Source of the DNA: Alphaproteobacteria bacterium | Lineage (GTDB): Bacteria > Pseudomonadota > Alphaproteobacteria > JAEULC01 | Reading direction: 5' to 3' | DNA: 7,179 bases | Assembly (NCBI GenBank): GCA_020851015.1 | Contig: JADZDN010000235.1 | Coordinates: 1-7,179, forward strand | Shown: positions 1 through 7,179 of the stretch, piece by piece | How the letters are laid out: each line of letters begins with the position of its first letter | How positions within the stretch are numbered: position 1 is the first letter of the stretch | The notes under the pieces: generated by a model | Database searches by the model: none | Seen by the model: the letters and a program-made list of their open reading frames with translations, nothing else | What the model was told of the DNA's origin: nothing | Position numbers and translations under genes: made by a program

Positions 1-112
1 CCCCCGGAAATGCTCAAACCGGCAGGCTGGTCACTGCGCGCCCAACACTGCCACCTACCCCAAAATAACCGCAACAACTTCTCTAGCCGCCTGTGTCCAA
101 TTCTAACCATTG

Positions 113-121
113 TGATATATA
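113..121 (+). promoter_or_regulatory. Candidate extended -10 promoter element
   Basis: The sequence TGATATATA reads as an extended -10 (TG, one base, then TATATA, four of six matches to TATAAT) in the most AT-rich part of the leader, about 150 nt before the first start codon. No good -35 lies 16-18 nt upstream, which extended -10 promoters can tolerate. This is inference from sequence alone; an AT-rich patch could give such a match by chance. Confidence 0.22.
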
Positions 122-208
122 GGCAACTGGAACTTGACAGCCCGCCCGCAGACAGCCGCAGTTTTGCCAAAAACCTAGGTCTCTGTACGGGTTGTCTGTT
201 GTTCCGCC

Positions 209-239
209 ACCAGCCGGCCGGTATCATCGCCGGGCTGGT
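209..239 (+). other. Imperfect hairpin in the 5' leader
   Basis: ACCAGCC (209-215) pairs exactly with GGCTGGT (233-239). The stem continues with GGC (216-218) against GCC (229-231), leaving one bulged G at 232 and a loop of about 10 nt. It lies about 20 nt before the Shine-Dalgarno of the first gene. No U-run follows, so it is not an intrinsic terminator. It may stabilise the transcript end or affect translation, but the role is unknown. Confidence 0.35.
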
Positions 240-258
240 CCCGAGGCGAAGAGCCTGT

Positions 259-264
259 AAGGAA
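259..264 (+). promoter_or_regulatory. Ribosome binding site for the TTG-started DUF3576 gene
   Basis: AAGGAA sits 7 nt before the TTG at 272. It is the only strong Shine-Dalgarno near the beginning of this frame, and it supports the rare TTG start, which also gives a complete lipoprotein signal peptide. Confidence 0.7.
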
Positions 265-271
265 CCGCCAC

Positions 272-841
272 TTGAAGATTTCATCGACGTGCCGTCCGAC
301 GGTTCTGCTGATCGCTGCCGCCACCATCGTTCTTGGCGCCTGCAGCGGCGGTCTGGAAACCGTCGAGGATCGGAACACCTACCGTTCCAGCCGAGCGACC
401 GGTAAGGGCCAAACTCTCGTAAAGAAAGATGAATCCGGGATTTTCGGCTCGGATGGTATTACCCTGTTCGGCGGCGGCGGCGACAAGGCGGACACCAGCG
501 GCGGGGGTGGCGGCGGAGTCGGGGTCAACAGCTATTTGTGGCGCGCCTCCCTCGACACGATCTCGTTCATGCCGCTGGCGTCGGCCGATCCGTTCGGCGG
601 CGTGATCATCACCGAATGGTTCAGCCCGCCCGAGACGCCGGCGGAGCGGTTCAAGGTCAATGTCTTCATCCTGGGCCGCGACCTGCGGGCGGACGGGGTG
701 CGCGCGGCGGTGTTCAAGCAGACCCGCGATCCCGGCGGCAACTGGCTGGATGCGCCGGTCGAGGCGCAGACCGCGACCGACCTCGAGAACTCGATCCTCA
801 GCCGCGCCCGCCAGCTGCGCGTCAGCACCGCGCCGAAATAG
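272..841 (+). CDS. DUF3576 domain-containing lipoprotein
   Basis: Encodes a 189-residue predicted lipoprotein of unknown biochemical function. Residues 1-23 form a lipoprotein signal peptide: a short polar start, the hydrophobic run VLLIAAATIVL, and the lipobox LGAC with the lipidated cysteine at C24. Ser at +2 predicts outer-membrane sorting by Lol. A polar linker (about 25-66) and a glycine-rich tract (67-84) follow. The domain from about residue 85 to the end (NSYLWRASLDT, FMPLASADPFGG, TEWFSPPE, then a C-terminal DLENSILSRARQLR helix) is what I recognise as DUF3576, a family known mainly from alphaproteobacteria. The TTG start is chosen because AAGGAA lies 7 nt upstream and the signal peptide begins there. 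It is the first gene of the cluster, 26 nt before the glycosyltransferase gene. Proximity to lptE hints at an envelope role, which is only inference. Confidence 0.85.
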   Translation: MKISSTCRPTVLLIAAATIVLGACSGGLETVEDRNTYRSSRATGKGQTLVKKDESGIFGSDGITLFGGGGDKADTSGGGGGGVGVNSYLWRASLDTISFMPLASADPFGGVIITEWFSPPETPAERFKVNVFILGRDLRADGVRAAVFKQTRDPGGNWLDAPVEAQTATDLENSILSRARQLRVSTAPK

Positions 842-842
842 G

Positions 843-854
843 CCGGCGCGCCGG
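843..854. repeat. 12-bp perfect palindrome in the DUF3576/OGT gap
   Basis: CCGGCGCGCCGG occupies half of the 26-nt gap between the DUF3576 stop and the GTG start at 868. In RNA it could fold only poorly because it has no loop. Palindromes of this composition are common in DNA this GC-rich, so a function is not claimed. Confidence 0.4.
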
Positions 855-867
855 TCGAAGCCCAGCG

Positions 868-2970
868 GTGAGCCTGGCGCAAGCGCTGGCTCTTCATCGC
901 GCCGGCCGGCGGCGCGAGGCGTGCGCGCTGTACGAGCGGGCGCTCGACCGGCATCCCGAGGATGCGCGGGCCCGCTTCGCCTACGGGCTATGCCTGCTCG
1001 AGGAAGGCGCCTTGCCGGAAGGGATCGGCGTGATACGCCACCTGCTGAAAGCCCATCCCGACCACGCCGGCGGCCACCAGGCGCTGGGCAAGGCGCTCGG
1101 CATGATCGGCGACGGCGCGGCGGAGACGCATCTGCGCCGCGCGGTGGAGCTGGCGCCGGGCGCGCCCGAGGGCTGGATGGAGCTGGGCGCGTTGCTGGCC
1201 TTGCGCGCGCCCGAGCAGGCGGAGGCCGTGCTGCGCCAGGCGCTGGTGCATCATCCGCGCGACGCGGCGCTGTGGAGCAACCTCGGCAATCTGCTCGGCC
1301 AGCGGGGCCGGCGCCGCGAGGCGGTCGAATGCTGGCGCCGCGCGCTGACGCTGCGGCCCGGCCAGGTCGAGGCCGAGCTGGCGCTGGCGCTGGACCGCCG
1401 CGCGGAGGGCGACGTCGCCGGCGCCGTCGCGATGCTGGAAGCCGCGGCCAGGCGCCGGCCCGACCTGGCGGAGCTGCACTACAATCTCGGCGTCACCTAC
1501 CACCACGCGCGCAAGCCGGGCCTGGCGATCGCCGCGCTGGGCCGCGCGCTGGGCGCGAACCCCAGGTTCCGCAAGGCTTCCGTGCAACTGGCGCAGGCCG
1601 CGCAGAGCGTGTGCGACTGGGACACGCTCGACCGGCTGATGCCGATCCTGCGCGAGGAAGCGGCGCGCGCCGCCGGCGGCAAGCCCTGCCTCGTGTCGCC
1701 GTTCTTCTCGCTGTCGCTTCCTTTCACCGAGGCCGAGCGCCACGCCATCGCGCGCGCGAAGGCGCAGGAGATCGCGGCGCGCGTGCGCGCGGACCGCGAC
1801 GCGGCACCGTTTTCGGCGCGATGGCCGCGCGCAGCCGAGACCGGCGTGCTGCGCATCGGCTATCTCTGTTCCGATTTCCGCGAGCATCCCACCTCGCACC
1901 TGATGGCCGGGCTGTTCGCGCTGCACGACCGCGCGCGGGTCCACGTGACCGGCTATTCCTACGGGCCCGACGACGGCAGCGCCCTGCGCCGGCGGGTGCG
2001 AGAGGGCTGCGACGCGTTCGTCGACCTGGCGGCGCTGGACCATGTCGAGGCGGCCAGCCGCATCGCGGCCGACGGCATCCAGGTGCTGGTGGATATCAAC
2101 GGCTACATCACCCATTCGCGGCCGGAGATCGCGGCGATGCGGCCGGCGCCGGTGCAGGCTACCTACCTCGCCTTTCCCGGCACGACCGGTGCCGGCTTCT
2201 TCGACTACGCCTTGACCGACGCCATCGTGACGCCGCCCGGCAGCGAAGCGGTCTACAGCGAAGCGCTGGTCCGCCTGCCGCACAGCTACCAGGTCAACGG
2301 CGGCGACCAGGCGATCGGCCCCGCCACGACCCGAAGCGCGGAAGGCTTGCCCGACCAGGGCTTCGTGTTCTGCTGCTTCTGCGCCAGCTTCAAGATCGAG
2401 CGCGAGGTCTTCGCCGCCTGGATGCGGCTGTTGCAACAGGTCCCGGACAGCGTGCTGTGGCTCTACGCCGACACGCCGGAAGCCGAGCGGAACCTGCGCG
2501 GCCACGCGGCGAAGGCCGGGATCGCCGCGGCGCGGCTCGTCTTCGCCACGCGGCGGCCCAAGGCCGAGCACCTGGCGCGGCTGACGCTGGCGGAGCTTTT
2601 CCTCGACACGCTGACCTATGGCGCGCATACCACCGCGAGCGACGCGCTGTGGGCCGGCGTGCCGGTCGTGACGCGCCGGGGCGACGCCTTCGCCGGGCGG
2701 GTCGGCGCCAGCCTGCTGACCGCGATCCGCCTGCCCGAGCTGGTCGCGCCGGACCGCGCGGCCTACGAAGCCAAGGCGCTCGGCCTGGCGCGCGATCCGG
2801 CGGCGCTGGCCGCGTTGCGCGCGCGGCTGGCGGCGAACCGGCTGGCCGCGCCGCTGTTCGACACGGCGCGCTTTGCCCGCGGATTGGAGGAAGCGTACCG
2901 GCGGATGTGGGCGCGGCACGCGGCCGGCGCGGGCCCGGGCTCGATTGATCTGGCCGACCCGGCGGTGTAA
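868..2970 (+). CDS. TPR protein with SPINDLY/OGT-type (GT41) glycosyltransferase domain
   Basis: A 700-residue predicted cytoplasmic protein glycosyltransferase; family members move GlcNAc (or fucose, as in plant SPINDLY) from a nucleotide sugar to Ser/Thr of proteins. Residues 1 to about 240 are tandem TPR helices for partner binding (for example [21 protein letters not shown] and [22 protein letters not shown]). A linker with CDW (249-251) and SPF (277-279) follows. The catalytic region begins at [18 protein letters not shown] (329-346), whose H340 matches the active-site His of human OGT. It continues with DINGY (409-413), RPAPVQ (425-430), FPGTTG (436-441), FKI with K509 matching the UDP-contacting Lys, and [11 protein letters not shown] (from 587) with D592. 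All signature motifs are intact. GTG at 868 is chosen because it follows the previous stop and starts the first TPR; a weak GAAG lies 7 nt upstream. Frame-open sequence further upstream overlaps DUF3576. Acceptor proteins and donor sugar are unknown. Confidence 0.88.
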   Translation: MSLAQALALHRAGRRREACALYERALDRHPEDARARFAYGLCLLEEGALPEGIGVIRHLLKAHPDHAGGHQALGKALGMIGDGAAETHLRRAVELAPGAPEGWMELGALLALRAPEQAEAVLRQALVHHPRDAALWSNLGNLLGQRGRRREAVECWRRALTLRPGQVEAELALALDRRAEGDVAGAVAMLEAAARRRPDLAELHYNLGVTYHHARKPGLAIAALGRALGANPRFRKASVQLAQAAQSVCDWDTLDRLMPILREEAARAAGGKPCLVSPFFSLSLPFTEAERHAIARAKAQEIAARVRADRDAAPFSARWPRAAETGVLRIGYLCSDFREHPTSHLMAGLFALHDRARVHVTGYSYGPDDGSALRRRVREGCDAFVDLAALDHVEAASRIAADGIQVLVDINGYITHSRPEIAAMRPAPVQATYLAFPGTTGAGFFDYALTDAIVTPPGSEAVYSEALVRLPHSYQVNGGDQAIGPATTRSAEGLPDQGFVFCCFCASFKIEREVFAAWMRLLQQVPDSVLWLYADTPEAERNLRGHAAKAGIAAARLVFATRRPKAEHLARLTLAELFLDTLTYGAHTTASDALWAGVPVVTRRGDAFAGRVGASLLTAIRLPELVAPDRAAYEAKALGLARDPAALAALRARLAANRLAAPLFDTARFARGLEEAYRRMWARHAAGAGPGSIDLADPAV

Positions 2971-2988
2971 CCCTTCGGCGGGAAATCC

Positions 2989-3008
2989 ATGCGAAAGAAG
3001 GCCTCAGC

Positions 3009-3012
<4 letters not shown>
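2989..3012 (+). CDS. Possible 7-codon leader mini-ORF coupled to leuS
   Basis: ATG at 2989 opens a frame reading MRKKASA and ending in TGA at 3010-3012. GGGA at 2980-2983 lies 5 nt before the ATG and could serve as a Shine-Dalgarno. The stop codon overlaps the leuS start as GTGA, the classical arrangement for translational coupling. It holds no leucine codon, so it does not look like a leucine attenuation peptide. It may be chance: the frame is very short and AAGAAGG inside it already serves as the leuS ribosome binding site. Confidence 0.25.
2996..3001 (+). promoter_or_regulatory. Ribosome binding site for GTG-started leuS
   Basis: AGAAGG lies 7 nt before the GTG at 3009 and fixes that codon as the leuS start. 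The nearby ATG at 2989 is in a different frame and cannot start leuS. Confidence 0.7.
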
Positions 3013-5559
<2,547 letters not shown>

Positions 5560-5573
<14 letters not shown>

Positions 5574-6126
5574 CGCGCTGACGCGCGCTCCATGGCCGTG
5601 CGCGCGAACGCGCGCGGGGTGGTCGCGCAGGCACGTACTGCTCGGCGGGCTCGCCGCGCTCGGGGGCTGCGGCTTCCAACCGCTCTACGCCGAGCGCGAC
5701 AACGGCGCGGCGGAGGAGGAGCTGGCCGCCGTCAAGATCAACACGATCGGCGACCGCAACGGGCAGATGCTGCACAACCTGCTGCTCGACCGCATCAACC
5801 CGAAGGGCCGCCCGGCCACGCCGCTCTATGCGCTGGACATCCAGCTGACCGAGCAGAAGGCGAATATCGGCATCATCAAGGACAGCTCGGCCACGCTGGC
5901 CCAGCTCGGCTCGACCGCCAACTACACGCTCTACGACCTGAAGGGGCGCAAGGCGCTGCAATCCGGCCGCAGCCGTTCCTTTACGTCGTACAACATCGTG
6001 CAGTCGGATTTCGCGACCTTGAGCGCGGAGAAGGACGCGCGCGAGCGCACCTTGCGCGAACTGGCCGACGACATCACGACCAAGGTCGCGGTGTTCCTGG
6101 CCTCGCGCAAGCAGCAGGGCAGCTAG
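5560..6126 (+). CDS. lptE: LPS-assembly lipoprotein LptE
   Basis: A 188-residue lipoprotein that in known systems plugs the LptD barrel and helps insert lipopolysaccharide into the outer leaflet of the outer membrane. Residues 1-36 are a long signal peptide: an arginine-rich n-region, SRRHVLL (23-29), and the lipobox LGGC with the lipidated cysteine at C37. The following GFQPLY is the hallmark start of mature alphaproteobacterial LptE. The mature part has the family's pattern of short beta strands ([46 protein letters not shown]) ending in an amphipathic helix ([24 protein letters not shown]). Gly at +2 fits outer-membrane sorting. ATG at 5560 overlaps leuS by 14 nt, and no later ATG or GTG in frame would keep the signal peptide. 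The twin arginines resemble a Tat signal. holA follows after 17 nt. Confidence 0.9.
5572..5589 (+). other. Perfect CG hairpin at the leuS stop / early lptE
   Basis: AGCGCGC (5572-5578) and GCGCGCT (5583-5589) form a perfect 7-bp stem around the loop TGAC. It begins in the leuS stop codon and lies 12 nt into lptE. No U-run follows, so it is not an intrinsic terminator. It could slow or gate ribosomes entering lptE, which is inference. Confidence 0.45.
5600..5615 (+). other. Second CG hairpin in early lptE
   Basis: GCGCGC (5600-5605) and GCGCGC (5610-5615) form a perfect 6-bp stem around GAAC, 10 nt after the first hairpin. The four CG-alternating arms of the two hairpins can also pair with one another in other combinations, so alternative folds are possible. 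Confidence 0.4.
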
Positions 6127-6143
6127 GGGCGCAGGACCGCCCG

Positions 6144-7178
6144 ATGAAGGTCCAACCCGGCAAGGTCGACTCGTTCCTCGCCAAGCCCGACGCGAACGTC
6201 AGGGCGGTGCTGCTTTACGGTCCCGACGCCGGGCTGGTGCGCGAGCGCGCCGACAAGCTGGCGCGGCTGGTGGTGCCCGACGACGGCGACCCCTTCCGCA
6301 TCAGCGAGCTCGCCGCCGGCGACCTCGCCGACGATCCGCCGCGCCTCAACGACGAGGCCGCGGCGCTGTGCTTCGGCGGCGGCCGGCGCGTCGTCCGGGT
6401 GCGCGACGCCGGCGACCGCCTGGTGGATGTGTTCGAAAGCTTCCTCGCCGATCCACCGGGCGAGGCGCTGGTCGTGGTGGAGGCGGGCGACGGGGTGAAG
6501 AAGCTGCGCGCGGCCTTCGAGGGCGCCAAGGCCGGCGCGGCGATCGCCTGCTATGCCGAGGAGGGCGCGGCGCTGGCCGGCGCGGTGCGCCAGGCCTTCC
6601 AGGCGCGCGGCCTGAAGGCGAGCGACGCGGCCGTGATGACGCTCGTCGCGCTGCTCGGCCCCGACCGCATGCTGCTGCACGCCGAGGTCGAGAAGCTGGC
6701 GCTCTATGTGGGCGAGGGCAAGGCAGGCGAGGGCAGCGCCGTGGAGGAGGAGGACGTGCTGGCGCTGGCGGCCGACGCGGCCGAGACGTCGCTCGACGAC
6801 GCGATCGACGCGGCGCTGTCGGGCAACCGCGCGCTGACCGACCAGGCGCTGCGGCGCCTGGCCGCGGAGGGCGAGGCGCCGGTGCGCGCGATGCGCGGCC
6901 TGGCGCGGCATTTCCTGCGCGTCGCCGGCGTGCAGGCGCGCATCGAGGCCGGCGAGCCGATGGACAGCGCGCTGCGGTCCTTGCGCCCGCCGCTGTTCTT
7001 CAAGCGCGAGCGCGCGTTCCGCGCGCAGCTCCAGCTCTGGCGCGGCCGCCGTCTCGCGGACGCCTTGGACCGGGTCACCCAAGCCGAGCTTCGCTGCAAG
7101 GAAACCGGCCAGCCCGACCGCCTCCTCAGCGAGCGCGTGTTCCTGGAACTGGCGGCGGCGGCGCGCGGGGCGGGGTAG
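6144..7178 (+). CDS. holA: DNA polymerase III subunit delta
   Basis: A 344-residue clamp-loader subunit: delta opens the beta sliding clamp ring within the gamma/tau complex so it can be loaded on primed DNA. The N-terminal AAA+-like domain has VLLYGPDAGLVRERADKL, where GPDAG (26-30) stands in place of a Walker A motif; lacking GKT, it is not expected to bind ATP, as is normal for delta. The middle domain carries LLGPDRMLLHAEVEKLALY (170-188), a strong family signature. The C-terminal collar domain includes APVRAMRGLARHFLRV, PPLFFKRERAF (from 282) and the ending AELRCKETGQPDRLLSERV (C318 onward). The length is normal for the family. ATG at 6144 has AGGA 7 nt upstream and lies 17 nt after the lptE stop. 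The open frame extends further upstream but there it is only a shadow of lptE. The TAG at 7176-7178 is inside the window, so the gene is complete. Confidence 0.93.
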   Translation: MKVQPGKVDSFLAKPDANVRAVLLYGPDAGLVRERADKLARLVVPDDGDPFRISELAAGDLADDPPRLNDEAAALCFGGGRRVVRVRDAGDRLVDVFESFLADPPGEALVVVEAGDGVKKLRAAFEGAKAGAAIACYAEEGAALAGAVRQAFQARGLKASDAAVMTLVALLGPDRMLLHAEVEKLALYVGEGKAGEGSAVEEEDVLALAADAAETSLDDAIDAALSGNRALTDQALRRLAAEGEAPVRAMRGLARHFLRVAGVQARIEAGEPMDSALRSLRPPLFFKRERAFRAQLQLWRGRRLADALDRVTQAELRCKETGQPDRLLSERVFLELAAAARGAG

Positions 7179-7179
7179 G

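Larger units (their letters stand above)
1..271. other. Non-coding leader upstream of the cluster
   Basis: No convincing gene lies here. The stretch is visibly more AT-rich than the rest of the window (for example around 60-125 and 160-200), which suits a promoter and 5' untranslated region. An open frame from the ATG at 10 runs to 405, but it overlaps the DUF3576 gene in another frame and its product has no recognisable domain. The stretch contains a candidate extended -10 element, an isolated TTGACA hexamer at 134-139, and an imperfect hairpin at 209-239. Where any preceding gene ends cannot be seen. Confidence 0.6.

Overview
The window is a very GC-rich (roughly 70% G+C by eye), densely packed, single-strand gene cluster from a Gram-negative bacterium. 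The order DUF3576 lipoprotein, leuS, lptE, holA, the LeuS sequence style (a [11 protein letters not shown] editing-site block and an MSKSKKN loop) and the codon bias all suggest an alphaproteobacterium, most likely of the Rhodospirillales type. That placement is inference from recalled family patterns, not a search result.

Layout, all on the + strand. Positions 1-271 are a non-coding, noticeably more AT-rich leader with a weak candidate promoter and a hairpin. At 272-841 a TTG-started gene encodes a small lipoprotein with a DUF3576 domain. At 868-2970 a GTG-started gene encodes a TPR plus SPINDLY/OGT-type (GT41) glycosyltransferase. At 3009-5573 a GTG-started gene encodes leucyl-tRNA synthetase. 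At 5560-6126 lptE overlaps the end of leuS by 14 nt. At 6144-7178 holA, the DNA polymerase III delta subunit, ends one base before the window edge. Gaps are 26, 38, -14 and 17 nt, no intrinsic terminator is visible, and every gene points the same way, so one operon is the simplest reading.

The genes mix housekeeping and envelope work: LeuS charges tRNA-Leu, HolA supports clamp loading in replication, LptE is the outer-membrane lipoprotein that plugs the LptD lipopolysaccharide translocon, and the DUF3576 protein is a predicted outer-membrane lipoprotein of unknown role. The OGT-like protein appears to be an accessory cytoplasmic protein glycosyltransferase lodged between the DUF3576 gene and leuS.

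I did not find a clearly new multi-gene system. The points most worth a second look are the OGT-like gene inside this housekeeping cluster, a 7-codon mini-ORF with its own Shine-Dalgarno whose stop overlaps the leuS start (GTGA), a pair of perfect CG-only hairpins at the leuS/lptE junction, and unusual residues in the LeuS KMSKS loop (VMSKS) and editing pocket.
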